Assembly (NCBI RefSeq): GCF_025562715.2
Contig: NZ_JAPFCC010000001.1
Coordinates: forward strand, 2,560,501-2,624,500
DNA from: Endozoicomonas gorgoniicola
GTDB lineage: Bacteria; Pseudomonadota; Gammaproteobacteria; Pseudomonadales; Endozoicomonadaceae
Length of the DNA stretch: 64,000 nucleotides
Direction: 5' to 3'
The notes under the pieces are model-generated. The model was not told the DNA's origin. It searched no databases and saw only the letters and a program-made list of their open reading frames with translations. Every line of letters begins with the position of its first letter. The stretch's first letter is position 1. Made by a program: the position numbers and the translations under genes. This document shows positions 34,831 through 44,535 of this stretch, piece by piece.

Positions 34831-36546
34831 TCACTGCACGGTTTCCTGAAGCGGAAAAGCTTCATTCAACCATTTGATGAAATTACGCTTGAACCGAAAT
34901 TCTTCCCGCATCCGATCAAGCTCTTTTGCCATATTTGATTGATGTTCAGAAGACCTGGAGAGTTCTGCCATCTCCTGTAATAAAGCGATAGCCTGCCGGT
35001 AACTATTATTATTGGTCTGGTTCACATAATGTCCTGCCATCTGCACATAGAGGGTTGAAGCTCTCTGAACATCCTGTGCGAGCATGGTTGCCAGTTTCTT
35101 CAGATAAGAAACATCAAATTCATAATTCCGGGACAGTTGCCAAGCCTCATCCGTATCACTGTCAGCCAGATAAATACTCATCAATGTGCCCGATAAATGC
35201 TGCTTACCAAACACACTCTTACCGGGCAGCTGCTGTTTTAACCAGTCAACACTTATCGCCTTCCAGTCTTTTTTGCTCTGAGCCTGCCCGGCAATCGTTA
35301 TCAGGGACTGATAATTGGCAAAGGAAGGTATGGCCTGAAACTGCTGCCACTGAGCTTCCAGCGCATCACTGACCTTTCCTGTTTTCAGCAATAGCTTTTG
35401 CTTCACTTCATGAATATCTGCATCATCGGCGTATTTCTGCTTTGCAGCCTTCTCGATGAAAGACCTGGCTTCATCAAACTGCTCCAGTTCAATGCTCCAT
35501 TCTGCCAGTTGCAGGAAATCACGAAAATGCCTCGCTACTTTCTGGTTAAGCCAGATCAGGGTAGCGGTGTCGTTATGAGCGCTTGCTTCATGCTCCAATA
35601 CTCGCTGGAGCGCCTTATACTCTCTGATGACATCCCAGTCCTCTGTTTCCAGTGGCGGGAGCTGATCCCATCGGGACTGGACTTTCTCATGAAACACCTC
35701 GATACAACGAGGGCTTACAACCTTGATATAGTCTTCAGGAATATCACCATAAAGGTTGTAATCATCATTGATCATCAGCTTGATAAGGTGATCAGCCTTT
35801 TCTCCATCAGACCAGTCCAGAGCTTCAAACGCATCAAGGTATAACTGGCGAATCAGGTTGATGGATTCATAGCGGAAACCGCCGGAATCATCGACAGAGT
35901 CCTGAGTGTTCACAATGCGCTCAAGTGCGTATTCCAGTAACTCTATCTGGTCTGTCGGTGGCAGATAGTCGATGGATTCGGCCAACAACTCCAGAGAATG
36001 TTCAACATTGGCAAAATAAGCCCGCACCTCGCTGAAGGAATAACAAAACTGGTTGTGGGGGATAGCAGCCGTTATTCGTTTGCGTACTGTTGCCTTATCC
36101 ATACCTCCCAGCCTATTTTCAGCACGAATCAGCCATTCATGTCGCAACTGTCGGTTACTATCGATCAGATCCAGTAAATCAGAGATTAACTGTTCTTTGT
36201 TTTGTTGGCGGAGGAAAGTTTCAATCAGAGCGATGGGCCTGACCGGTTTATCTGGCGTTTCCGGCTCACAAAGCTGATCTCGCAGCACCATGGCCGCTGC
36301 CACACAGTGCTTGCAAAAATAAACACCATCAGATGCCGGACAATCGCAGCTCCCCTGCAAACCATCCTGGTTATAAACAAGCTGCACGACATAGGCTTCT
36401 CCGCCCTGAACATCCGCAGTGACATGACCGCCCCGAATGCTCAGTTCTTCCACGGCTCCCCGGTGGTAATAATCTTCGCCGCGTTCGAAAGAACGCTCTC
36501 CCGCAAGGTCAAGGAGCAGTGCATCGGTAATCTCAGGTTTGTCCAT
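34831..36546 (-). CDS. SWIM zinc-finger protein
   Basis: The 571-residue protein has a SWIM zinc finger near residues 66-84 (GSCDCPASDGVYFCKHCVAA, pattern CxC...CxH), preceded by the usual ERSFERGEDYYHRGAVEEL. The remaining about 450 residues are helical repeats resembling tetratricopeptide-like arrays (FLQLAEWSIELEQFDEARSF). SWIM fingers bind DNA or proteins, and similar bacterial proteins are often paired with SNF2 or RecD-like helicases. Here RecD2 lies 650 bases away in the opposite direction. The protein is soluble. Confidence 0.82.
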   Translation of the reverse strand: MDKPEITDALLLDLAGERSFERGEDYYHRGAVEELSIRGGHVTADVQGGEAYVVQLVYNQDGLQGSCDCPASDGVYFCKHCVAAAMVLRDQLCEPETPDKPVRPIALIETFLRQQNKEQLISDLLDLIDSNRQLRHEWLIRAENRLGGMDKATVRKRITAAIPHNQFCYSFSEVRAYFANVEHSLELLAESIDYLPPTDQIELLEYALERIVNTQDSVDDSGGFRYESINLIRQLYLDAFEALDWSDGEKADHLIKLMINDDYNLYGDIPEDYIKVVSPRCIEVFHEKVQSRWDQLPPLETEDWDVIREYKALQRVLEHEASAHNDTATLIWLNQKVARHFRDFLQLAEWSIELEQFDEARSFIEKAAKQKYADDADIHEVKQKLLLKTGKVSDALEAQWQQFQAIPSFANYQSLITIAGQAQSKKDWKAISVDWLKQQLPGKSVFGKQHLSGTLMSIYLADSDTDEAWQLSRNYEFDVSYLKKLATMLAQDVQRASTLYVQMAGHYVNQTNNNSYRQAIALLQEMAELSRSSEHQSNMAKELDRMREEFRFKRNFIKWLNEAFPLQETVQ

Positions 36547-36685
36547 AATAAGTACAACTATTTCTACTCAAGGTATTGTTCATGCCCATAGATATAGTCG
36601 AACCAGTGTAGGTTTTCCTTATAAACCCGCTGTCAGCATAAGAATCACTGTAGCCTCTGCCCACCTTGAATACTCAGCCTTGTGG

Positions 36686-37231
36686 TTATGCCGTTTCATT
36701 ATCCGCCACAGAGATAAGGTCTGCACCGTCAAAGGTATCGCCCTCAATCACTGGAAACAGGTAACAGTAAGCCACACGCCAGCGTCCTGTTTCCGTCCTG
36801 ATTGACACAGACTTCTGGTTGATGCGTTCAATAACACCGGATCGCTCCTGATTTTCCTTGTCATAAAAACCAATTTGCTGCCCGATGGAGAGGTCATTAG
36901 CGGTAATTGGCTTGTCGTTACCCGGCTGGCTCACGGATACATCAACCTCCCCAAGGTTGACCATATAATAAGGAATACGCCACCTGCGACCATCGTCAAT
37001 TCGCTCAACATGAAGGAGAGAGCGACCGAACTTAGTCACCCTGGCTTCATATTCGCGGTTTTCTGTACCATCGAAGTACCGAATTACCTGGCCCAGTCTG
37101 ATCTGCCTTTGAATAGCCACAATATGCTCTGGTCGCTCCATCTCCCGATCAATGGCACAGGACAGTCGATACAGGTCAAAGGCAGACGCATTACTTAATG
37201 TCTCAAGAATATCCCGATAATTCATTATCAC
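36686..37231 (-). CDS. Hypothetical protein with two duplicated beta-barrel units
   Basis: The 181-residue protein has a helical N-terminus (RDILETLSNASAFDLYRLSC) and two similar units: IGQQIGFYDKENQERSGVIE and the earlier LGQVIRYFDGTENREYEARV. Each is followed by a (R)xWRxxYxxx block (RRWRIPYYMVN and GRWRVAYCYLF). The pattern resembles small KOW/SH3-like barrels. It is divergent from recD2, with start codons 87 bases apart. I know no family name. A nucleic-acid role is an inference from its neighbours. Confidence 0.7.
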   Translation of the reverse strand: MIMNYRDILETLSNASAFDLYRLSCAIDREMERPEHIVAIQRQIRLGQVIRYFDGTENREYEARVTKFGRSLLHVERIDDGRRWRIPYYMVNLGEVDVSVSQPGNDKPITANDLSIGQQIGFYDKENQERSGVIERINQKSVSIRTETGRWRVAYCYLFPVIEGDTFDGADLISVADNETA

Positions 37232-37317
37232 CCCTAACAGCAGGCAAGTGTCGTTTGATTATAACAGGTTTGTTAGTATCCGGTTTTAGAAGCCCGATTA
37301 CTATAGCAAACCTTTTT

Positions 37318-39528
37318 ATGCAGCACTCTGAACCCTCAGCTATCCGACAACACCCTCAGACTGATCATCAGCCTATAGTGCATCTGCAGGGTTCTGTAGA
37401 ACGAGTCACCTTCCATAGCGAAGCATCCGGTTTTTTTGTTATTCGGGTAAAGTGCAAAGGTCAACGGGAACTTGTGACAATGACAGGCAATACGCCATCA
37501 GTTACCCCGGGCGAGTTTGTGGATGCATCCGGCATCTGGTTTAACGACCACAAGCACGGCGTGCAGTTCAAGGTCAAACAGATTAAAACCGTCACGCCCA
37601 ATACGCTGGAAGGAATAGAGAAGTATCTGGGCTCGGGCATGGTTAAGGGTATTGGCCCCCACTTTGCCAAACGGCTGGTGAAAGCCTTTGGCGAACAGGT
37701 GTTTGATATTATCGAGGAAAACCCTGAACGCCTGATGGAGTTGGAAGGCATTGGCAAAAAACGACGGGAGAAGATTACCTCCGCCTGGTCCGAACAAAAA
37801 GTGATTCGAGAAATCATGGTCTTTCTGCAATCACACGGTGTCGGAACAGCAAGAGCGGTTCGTATCTACAAGACCTATGGCGACCAGTCCGTAGAGAAAG
37901 TGCGGGAGAATCCCTACCGGCTGGCACTGGATATACACGGCATTGGTTTTAAAACCGCTGACCAGCTGGCACAACAATTGGGTATCGACAGAGATTCCCT
38001 GATCCGGGCGCAGGCTGGTGTACGGCATGTGTTGCAGGAACTCTCCGGCGATGGCCATTGCGCCTGGCCTTATCAGGCTCTGGTCAGTGATGCGATACAA
38101 CTGCTGGACATTCCTGAGAATACGATCCGTGAAGCCATTCAGTGTGAAATAAACGAAGAGCGTTTAACCCCTGAAACCATCAACGAGCAGCCCTGCCTGT
38201 TCCTGGCACCACTGCACCGGGCAGAACAGGGCGTTGCCAACCACATCAATCGTTTGCTGGCCGGTCAATCGTTCTGGGCTGATATTGATCTGGAAAAAGC
38301 CATTCCCTGGGTGGAAGCAAAAAACGACATTGGGCTATCCGGTTCACAGAAGACGGCAGTGGAACAGGCGATTCGCAGCAAAGTCTGTATTATTACCGGT
38401 GGGCCGGGTGTTGGTAAAACGACGACTGTCAACAGTATCCTGAAAATCATTCAGGCAAAGCGAGCCCATGTGACACTGTGCGCCCCGACCGGAAGGGCAG
38501 CGAAACGTCTGTCAGAATCTACCAGCCAGGAAGCCACCACCATTCATCGTCTTCTGGACTTTGACCCGTCTGCCTTTGATTTCAAGCGTAACGCCGATAA
38601 CCCGCTGGAAACCGATCTGCTGATCGTCGACGAGTGCTCCATGGTGGATGTGGTGCTGATGAACCAGCTGTTGCGTGCGGTGCCTGATAACAGTGCTGTC
38701 TTACTGGTGGGCGATGTCGATCAGCTGCCTTCTGTGGGTCCCGGCTCTGTACTGCGTGACCTGATTGAATCCGGCAAAGTGCCTGTGGCAAGACTGACTG
38801 AAATCTTCCGTCAGGCCGCTACGTCCAAAATCATTACCGGCGCCCATGCCATCAACAGAGGCCAACCTCCAAAGCCCGCGAAAAAAAATGAAGACACTGA
38901 CTTCTATTATCTGACTGGAGATGAACCGGAAGAACTGTTCCATAAGCTTATGGCGGTGGTCACCCGTCGTCTGCCACAGAAGTTCGGTTTTGATCCGGTC
39001 AACGATATTCAGGTATTAGCGCCAATGAACCGTGGCGGTCTGGGAGCCCGAAGTCTGAACGTTGCCCTGCAGGAAGCCCTTAATCCCGATGCTCACCCGA
39101 AAGTCACCCGCTACGGCTGGACTTATGCCCCCGGCGACAAGGTGATTCAAACCGTAAACAACTACGATAAAGAGGTGTTTAATGGCGACATTGGTCGGGT
39201 AATCAGCATAGATATAGAAGAAGGCGAACTGATGATCAGTTTTGACGGGCGGGAAGTGCTGTACCAGGTCAACGAGCTGGATGAAGTCTCCCTCGCCTAT
39301 GCCACCACCATCCATAAAAGCCAGGGGTCGGAATACCCCTGCGTAGTCATTCCCATGGCGATGCAACATTACACGTTACTGGAAAGAAACCTGCTCTATA
39401 CTGGCGTTACCCGTGGCAAGCAGCTTGTGGTGTTACTGGGGCAAGCCAAAGCAGTGGGTATGGCTGCCCGAACCGTAAAATCTACACGTCGGGTGACCAA
39501 CCTTCAGGCTCGCCTTCAAAGCTTATAA
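37318..39528 (+). CDS. recD2: RecD2-type SF1B DNA helicase
   Basis: The 736-residue protein (ATG 37318; an upstream in-frame start at 37,198 overlaps the divergent gene and is unlikely) has the RecD2 layout. An OB-like N-terminus (VTFHSEASGFFVIRVKCKG) comes first, then helix-hairpin-helix repeats (LEGIEKYLGSGMVKGIGPHF, LMELEGIGKKRREKI). A helicase core follows, with Walker A GGPGVGKTTTV near residue 361, Walker B LLIVDECSMVDVVLM and the terminal TIHKSQGSEYPCVVIP. It unwinds DNA 5'-3' and acts in repair without RecBC. The frame is intact. Confidence 0.93.
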   Translation: MQHSEPSAIRQHPQTDHQPIVHLQGSVERVTFHSEASGFFVIRVKCKGQRELVTMTGNTPSVTPGEFVDASGIWFNDHKHGVQFKVKQIKTVTPNTLEGIEKYLGSGMVKGIGPHFAKRLVKAFGEQVFDIIEENPERLMELEGIGKKRREKITSAWSEQKVIREIMVFLQSHGVGTARAVRIYKTYGDQSVEKVRENPYRLALDIHGIGFKTADQLAQQLGIDRDSLIRAQAGVRHVLQELSGDGHCAWPYQALVSDAIQLLDIPENTIREAIQCEINEERLTPETINEQPCLFLAPLHRAEQGVANHINRLLAGQSFWADIDLEKAIPWVEAKNDIGLSGSQKTAVEQAIRSKVCIITGGPGVGKTTTVNSILKIIQAKRAHVTLCAPTGRAAKRLSESTSQEATTIHRLLDFDPSAFDFKRNADNPLETDLLIVDECSMVDVVLMNQLLRAVPDNSAVLLVGDVDQLPSVGPGSVLRDLIESGKVPVARLTEIFRQAATSKIITGAHAINRGQPPKPAKKNEDTDFYYLTGDEPEELFHKLMAVVTRRLPQKFGFDPVNDIQVLAPMNRGGLGARSLNVALQEALNPDAHPKVTRYGWTYAPGDKVIQTVNNYDKEVFNGDIGRVISIDIEEGELMISFDGREVLYQVNELDEVSLAYATTIHKSQGSEYPCVVIPMAMQHYTLLERNLLYTGVTRGKQLVVLLGQAKAVGMAARTVKSTRRVTNLQARLQSL

Positions 39529-39564
39529 TTTCACTTCCCATTGGAAACTGTTCAGGCATTTTGT

Positions 39565-40698
39565 ATGAGTGAATACCAGTACTACGAATTTGTGACTGTC
39601 GACAGACAGCTCTCCCACGATGAAATGGATCAGCTCCGCAGCATTTCTACCCGTGCAGATATTTCCTCCACCCGTTTTTGCAACACCTATAACTATGGAG
39701 ACCTGAAGGCAGAACCGGAACGGATGCTGCTGGATTATTTTGATGCCTTTGTTTACGTCTCCAACTTCGCCTTTCAGCGTTTTATCATCAAACTGCCTAA
39801 AGAGTGTTTCAGTGCCGATTTACTGAACCCTTACTTCCCCGGTGACGGCTACCAATGTGCTGTTAAATCCAAAAAGAATCATTGGCTGCTGGAGTTTACC
39901 TATTCCAACGAAAATGGTTATGACGATGATGGTTGGGTAGACGGTGAAGGCTGGATGGGCAGGTTGCTATCCATTCGTAACGAGCTGATTAAAGGCGACT
40001 ATCGCAGTTTATATTTGGCGTGGCTGGCAGAAGTCGAACATCTGGATCGTATTGATGACCTGCCCGTAAATCTTCTTGAGCCTTCCGTCCCCGCCGGGCT
40101 TGGCCAACTGACAGCCAGCCAGAGTGCTTTGTGTGAATTCCTGAAACTACCTGCTCATATCGTTGAAGCGGCTGCCCGTGGCACTGCTGATACGGATACA
40201 CCAGAGCTTGGAGAGCTGGTCAGTGAGTGGCTGTCTCACCAAGCTGCTGAACAGTGCCAAAATATCCTCAGAGAACTGTTGCTGGACGAAACCGGTGTCG
40301 TACGAACAAAACAAATTGCGACGATTGTACAAAGCCACAATGATTCTCTTTCTTCTGAACCGTCTCAATCCCGAACGGTTACCGACCTCAAACAGGATGC
40401 CAAAGCCATCCGTCAGAAAATGGTTGAAGCCGAACGTCTGAAAAAGCAAAAGGCACTTGAAAAACAGATCGAGGAAGTCGCCGCCAGAGAGCCTGCTTAC
40501 TGGAACAGGCTCGAAGAACTGTTTGAAAAACGGGGTAGCTCTTCTGTTTACAGTGAAATCAGGGAAAAAGCCAGAAGCCTGAAACAGGTCGCCCAGTCAA
40601 AAAATCGTCTGGCTGATTTTGAGCATCGCGTCTGCCTGATCAGAGAAACATTCTGCAAAAAGAAAAAGCATCTTCAGGAGTTGGAAAAAGTACTCTGA
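39565..40698 (+). CDS. Coiled-coil protein of the SWIM-linked family
   Basis: The ATG at 39565 gives a 377-residue protein beginning MSEYQYYEFVTVDRQLSHDE. The N-terminal domain carries RSISTRADISSTRFCNTYNY, DLKAEPERMLLDYFDAFVYV and a GWVDGEGWMGRLLSIRNELI box. The C-terminal third is a lysine/glutamate-rich coiled coil. Related genes regularly sit beside SWIM zinc-finger genes in bacteria, as here. It starts 36 bases after recD2, so the two are probably co-transcribed. No catalytic motif is visible. Confidence 0.75.
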   Translation: MSEYQYYEFVTVDRQLSHDEMDQLRSISTRADISSTRFCNTYNYGDLKAEPERMLLDYFDAFVYVSNFAFQRFIIKLPKECFSADLLNPYFPGDGYQCAVKSKKNHWLLEFTYSNENGYDDDGWVDGEGWMGRLLSIRNELIKGDYRSLYLAWLAEVEHLDRIDDLPVNLLEPSVPAGLGQLTASQSALCEFLKLPAHIVEAAARGTADTDTPELGELVSEWLSHQAAEQCQNILRELLLDETGVVRTKQIATIVQSHNDSLSSEPSQSRTVTDLKQDAKAIRQKMVEAERLKKQKALEKQIEEVAAREPAYWNRLEELFEKRGSSSVYSEIREKARSLKQVAQSKNRLADFEHRVCLIRETFCKKKKHLQELEKVL

Positions 40699-40759
40699 CC
40701 AGTCAATGTTGTCTGAGTCAAATCAGAGAGCCAGTGGCTGTAAATGTCTACCCTAAGAG

Positions 40760-40795
40760 CCCGCCTAACCTAATATCGAGTTAACAATAGGCGGG
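40760..40795 (+). terminator. Possible hairpin terminator upstream of the tRNA cluster
   Basis: CCCGCCT and AGGCGGG are separated by a 22-base loop, 62 bases after the coiled-coil gene. There is no T-run, so termination is uncertain. The remaining about 110 bases before the first tRNA should hold the tRNA promoter. Confidence 0.35.
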
Positions 40796-40906
40796 AAGGT
40801 CGGATATTTTGAGAAGTTAATATTTTCGATAAAAATCAGATGATTAGAATAATAATCGTTGACTCGTTCCGATGGAATCTCTATAGTTCGCCTCCGTTGA
40901 CGCAAG

Positions 40907-40983
40907 GCGCTCGTAGCTCAGCTGGATAGAGTACCTGGCTACGAACCAGGCGGTCGGAGGTTCGAATCCTCCCGAGCGCGCCA
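40907..40983 (+). tRNA. tRNA-Arg (anticodon ACG)
   Basis: A full cloverleaf is present: acceptor GCGCTCG/CGAGCGC, D-loop AGCTCAGCTGGATAGAG, anticodon arm CCTGG-CTACGAA-CCAGG, T-arm GGAGGTTCGAATCCTCC and encoded CCA. It reads CGN Arg codons after A-to-I editing. It is identical in its body to the minus-strand copies near 51.3 and 51.5 kb. Confidence 0.97.
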
Positions 40984-41021
40984 AGTCAACACAATGTGAG
41001 ATGCTTTCATGCGAAAACACT

Positions 41022-41098
41022 GCGTCCGTAGCTCAGCTGGATAGAGTACCTGGCTACGAACCAGGCGGTCGGAGGTTCGAATCCTCCCGGACGCGCCA
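41022..41098 (+). tRNA. tRNA-Arg (anticodon ACG), variant acceptor
   Basis: It has the same cloverleaf as the previous gene except for a compensated acceptor change, GCGTCCG/CGGACGC. The anticodon is ACG and CCA is encoded. It is the second gene of a three-tRNA cluster. Confidence 0.97.
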
Positions 41099-41170
41099 TT
41101 TTATTAATTAAATGGCTAAACAAGTGTTTGAAATTTAACGACAATTGTTGTTAATATTGAATCATCAACT

Positions 41171-41263
41171 GGTGAGGTGGCCGAGAGGCTGAAGGCGCTC
41201 CCCTGCTAAGGGAGTATACGGTTTGTAGCCGTATCGAGGGTTCGAATCCCTCCCTCACCGCCA
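41171..41263 (+). tRNA. tRNA-Ser (anticodon GCT)
   Basis: The 93-base class II tRNA has acceptor GGTGAGG/CCTCACC, anticodon arm CTCCC-CTGCTAA-GGGAG (GCT), a long variable arm (TACGGTTTGTAGCCGTA) and encoded CCA. It reads AGC/AGU. Confidence 0.97.
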
Positions 41264-41443
41264 TACTCCCCTTCTAAGTTGCTGATTCTGCAACAATCTA
41301 TTTTTCCAAAATTCTCAATTTTTCTAATGCTCAATTTGAAAAAATTGCCCATTGCCCTGATTCGTATTGCTATTCGCTCAAGGCAAGAAAGAAAAACAGA
41401 GTTTTACAGATTAGCCAACAAAGCCTGATCGCTTTTAAAACCA

Positions 41444-41471
41444 AAAAAACCTGCGCACTGGCAGGTTTTTT
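41444..41471. terminator. Bidirectional terminator between tRNA-Ser and purF
   Basis: AAAAAAACCTGC-GCACTG-GCAGGTTTTTTT is a strong hairpin with A and T runs on both sides. It serves the tRNA cluster from the left and purF from the right. Confidence 0.88.
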
Positions 41472-41495
41472 TGGCTTATGGGCACATCAAGTTAG

Positions 41496-43007
41496 TTACG
41501 CCACTTCTTCCTCATTATGAATATCCATAACAGAGTCACTTTGCTCAGAGCTACGGGTCTTCTCGTTTCGACTGGCGGCAAGGCGATTAAGATAGTCTTT
41601 ATTGATACCACCTGCCACATACTTGCCATCAAAAACAGAACAGTCAAAATCATCAATCTGGGGGCGAAGAGAAGATACCGCCTTCTTCAGGTCCGTAAGA
41701 TCCTGATAAATCAACCGGTCAGCCCCAATGGCCTTTTCCACTTCCTTCTCTGTACGACCATGAGCAATCAACTCTTCGGAGGTTGGCATATCTATACCGT
41801 AGACATTAGGGAAGCGAATGGCTGGCGCAGCCGAGCAAAAATAGACTTTGCGGGCGCCACCCTCACGAGCCATTTCAATAATCTGCTGACAGGTAGTACC
41901 CCGCACAATGGAGTCATCAACAAGCAAAACGTTTTTGCCCTCAAACTCCTGGCCGATGGCATTGAGCTTCTGACGAACACTTTTCTCCCTGACTTCCTGC
42001 CCGGGCATAATGAAGGTGCGCCCAATGTAGCGGTTTTTCACAAAGCCTTCACGATATGGCAGACCCAGACGGGTAGCGATCTCAAGAGCGGAATTACGGC
42101 TGGTATCAGGAATGGGCATAACGACATCAATATCGTGGTCTGACCATTCCCGCAGGATTTTGTTGGCCAGCGTCTGCCCCATGCGCAGGTGTGCCTGATA
42201 AACAGAAATACCATCAATAATGGAATCCGGACGAGCCAGGTAGACATATTCGAACATGCAGGGTCGGCTAACCCCTTCTATACAATGAAAGCTATGCAGT
42301 TCGTTGTTACCATCAACAAAAATGCATTCTCCCGGCGCTACGTCCCGAACCAGTTCAAAACCTGAAGCGGTAATGGCGACAGATTCAGACGCAAACATAT
42401 ATTCAACGCCCTTCCCGGTCTCTCGCTTGCCGTAAATCAATGGCCTAATGCCATAAGGGTCTCGAAATGCCAGTATTCCATGACCGTTAATCATACTGAT
42501 AACGGCATAACCACCTTCGCAGCGTTGATACACCTGCCTGACCGCTGTAAAGATATCATCAGGCCTTAATTCCAGCTTGGCGACTTTGGACAGTTCGTGA
42601 GCCAGAACATTCAAAAGCACTTCAGAGTCAGAGCGGGTATTGATATGGCGAAGGTCGGTCTTGTACAGCTCTTCCTTGATCGCATCCGCATTGGTCAGGT
42701 TGCCATTGTGCGCCAGCGCAATACCGTAGGGCGAGTTCACGTAAAAAGGCTGAGCTTCCGCAGAACTGGAAGTGCCTGCCGTGGGATAGCGAACATGGGC
42801 GATACCCACATTGCCACTTAATTTTTTCATATGGCGGGTACGGAATACATCACGTACAAGACCATTATCTTTTCTCAGGAAAAAATGACCATCGCCCTGG
42901 GTCACCATTCCCGCTGCATCCTGCCCCCTGTGCTGAAGCACGGTCAGTGCGTCGAACAACAGCTGGTTAACATTAACCGTTGCCGAGATACCGACAATTC
43001 CACACAT
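41496..43007 (-). CDS. purF: Amidophosphoribosyltransferase
   Basis: The 503-residue enzyme makes 5-phosphoribosylamine from PRPP and glutamine, the first step of purine synthesis. After Met, Cys2 (MCGIVGISA) is the nucleophile of the glutamine amidotransferase domain (residues 2-235; RHINTRSDSEVLLNVLAHEL). The phosphoribosyltransferase domain has the PRPP loop VLLVDDSIVRGTT near residue 365. Length is typical. cvpA lies upstream, as in many gammaproteobacteria, but a DUF29 gene on the other strand is inserted between them. Confidence 0.97.
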   Translation of the reverse strand: MCGIVGISATVNVNQLLFDALTVLQHRGQDAAGMVTQGDGHFFLRKDNGLVRDVFRTRHMKKLSGNVGIAHVRYPTAGTSSSAEAQPFYVNSPYGIALAHNGNLTNADAIKEELYKTDLRHINTRSDSEVLLNVLAHELSKVAKLELRPDDIFTAVRQVYQRCEGGYAVISMINGHGILAFRDPYGIRPLIYGKRETGKGVEYMFASESVAITASGFELVRDVAPGECIFVDGNNELHSFHCIEGVSRPCMFEYVYLARPDSIIDGISVYQAHLRMGQTLANKILREWSDHDIDVVMPIPDTSRNSALEIATRLGLPYREGFVKNRYIGRTFIMPGQEVREKSVRQKLNAIGQEFEGKNVLLVDDSIVRGTTCQQIIEMAREGGARKVYFCSAAPAIRFPNVYGIDMPTSEELIAHGRTEKEVEKAIGADRLIYQDLTDLKKAVSSLRPQIDDFDCSVFDGKYVAGGINKDYLNRLAASRNEKTRSSEQSDSVMDIHNEEEVA

Positions 43008-43266
43008 TTAAAACATCCTCAGGCTTGATCAGTCATTCTGAGCCACATTTGGGTTAAATCCTCCATGAGGGCTTAGAACATTCATAGTCTCATTAGTTCC
43101 GGGCAGCCCGGAATGAATTTGCCTGTTCTCCGGGGCTGTTGTGTTATCTCTTGAGACAGCGCATTAAAATACCATGACCAGTGAGATTAAAACAGCGCAG
43201 GGGGGGTAAATTGCAGAGGGGATAAAAAACTTCTAGAGTAGTCAGACAAGGGATTAGAGGGCTGGA

Positions 43267-43704
43267 ATGATGTCTGATTTATACAACACTGATTTTTACA
43301 GCTGGACTCAGGCACAGGCGAAGCTTTTACGGGAGGGTCGCCTGAATGAGCTGGATCTGGACAATATTCTTGAGGAAATCGAAAGCATGGGCAGAAGTGA
43401 CTACCGCGCCCTTGAGTCTCGTTTTACCGTTTTATTAATGCACCTGCTGAAATGGCAACACCAGCCAGAAAAGCGGGAAACTGGTCACAGCTGGGAACAC
43501 ACCATTAAAGAGCAGCGGAAACAGATTCGACGATTGCTAAGAAAAAACCCCGGACTAAAAAGCAGGATACCCGAAATTCTCACCATCGCTTACATGGACG
43601 CCGTTGAAGACGCCCATGACGAAACCGGGCTGGATGTTTCTGTTTTCCCGGATGTGTGTCCCTGGAATTTCGAAACCATCATGGATCAAGGTTTCTGGCC
43701 TTAA
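43267..43704 (+). CDS. DUF29 family protein
   Basis: The 145-residue protein shows the DUF29 pattern: YNTDFYSWTQAQAKLLREGR, LDLDNILEEIESMGRSDYRA, LLMHLLKWQHQPEKR and a late CPWNFETIMDQGFWP. Members are small helical proteins of unknown function that spread among mobile regions and cyanobacteria. It starts 259 bases from the purF start, in the opposite direction, and separates cvpA from purF. AGGGCTGGA precedes the start. Confidence 0.9.
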   Translation: MMSDLYNTDFYSWTQAQAKLLREGRLNELDLDNILEEIESMGRSDYRALESRFTVLLMHLLKWQHQPEKRETGHSWEHTIKEQRKQIRRLLRKNPGLKSRIPEILTIAYMDAVEDAHDETGLDVSVFPDVCPWNFETIMDQGFWP

Positions 43705-43735
43705 GCCCTATGAGCGATATGTATCAGGAGCAACT

Positions 43736-44248
43736 TCATAAAGTCACTGACGGAATTTCCTGCATGCCGGGCTCTACGATATTAATCACGGTCTGTTTCG
43801 ACCAGTCTGCCAGCATAATAAAATGAGGCAGAAGCACTGAGTTTTTCCAGGCAAGGTCATTTTCCAGTGGTGCAAAGCTCATCAACCCAACCAGAAGAAT
43901 CACCAGCAAACAGCCTCTCAACGCGCCAAAGACCATACCCAGCAAACGGTCGGTTCCCGTTAACCCTGTCGCCTGAACCAGAGTGGCGAAGATCTTATTC
44001 ACCAGACCACCCACCAGTAAGGTAGCCATAAACAATAAAACGCTACCAGCGATTAAGCGCAACGACGGTGTTTCTATAAAGTCATTGAGATACAGTGACA
44101 GACTTCCGCCAAAAGACCAGGCGATAAACAGAGCAGCAATCCATGTTACTAAAGACAGAACCTCTTTAAAAAAACCTCGTTTCAGGCTGATCAGGGCTGA
44201 GACGATGATAATGGCGGTGATGATCCAGTCGATCCAGGTGAAGGTCAA
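43736..44248 (-). CDS. cvpA: CvpA family membrane protein
   Basis: The 170-residue protein has four hydrophobic segments (TWIDWIITAIIIVSALISLK first) and the CvpA box RGFFKEVLSLVTWIAALFIA. The third segment region carries GTDRLLGMVFGALRGCLLVI, also typical. It is needed for colicin V production and envelope stress tolerance in relatives. It lies upstream of purF on the same strand, a conserved pairing here interrupted by the DUF29 gene. Confidence 0.9.
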   Translation of the reverse strand: MTFTWIDWIITAIIIVSALISLKRGFFKEVLSLVTWIAALFIAWSFGGSLSLYLNDFIETPSLRLIAGSVLLFMATLLVGGLVNKIFATLVQATGLTGTDRLLGMVFGALRGCLLVILLVGLMSFAPLENDLAWKNSVLLPHFIMLADWSKQTVINIVEPGMQEIPSVTL

Positions 44249-44535
44249 GAGTCGGGCTCCCTTACAGGCTAGTTTTCAGAAGCCTCTTACCGTTGCATCA
44301 AATTTTGTCAGTAAAAAGCTCAGTCCATTGAATGAGTCTTGTTCAGTGAACTCATTGGGCGGGTATTTTATACGACTTTATGTGGTTGTCACCAGCCGGT
44401 GTTTATTTGCTTGCGCTCGGGGCGAGGTTCGTTTTGACCGGAATACGAAAGCAAGCCTGAATTATTTGTCATCTATGAATTTATTAGCTATTAATCTATT
44501 ACTTATTAAATCATTGCAGAGAGGCTTTAGTTAAG

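Noticed and set aside
44249..44535. Plus-strand frame over the cvpA start
   Set aside because: It is mostly antisense to cvpA; the VapB-type start at 44,536 is the real gene.
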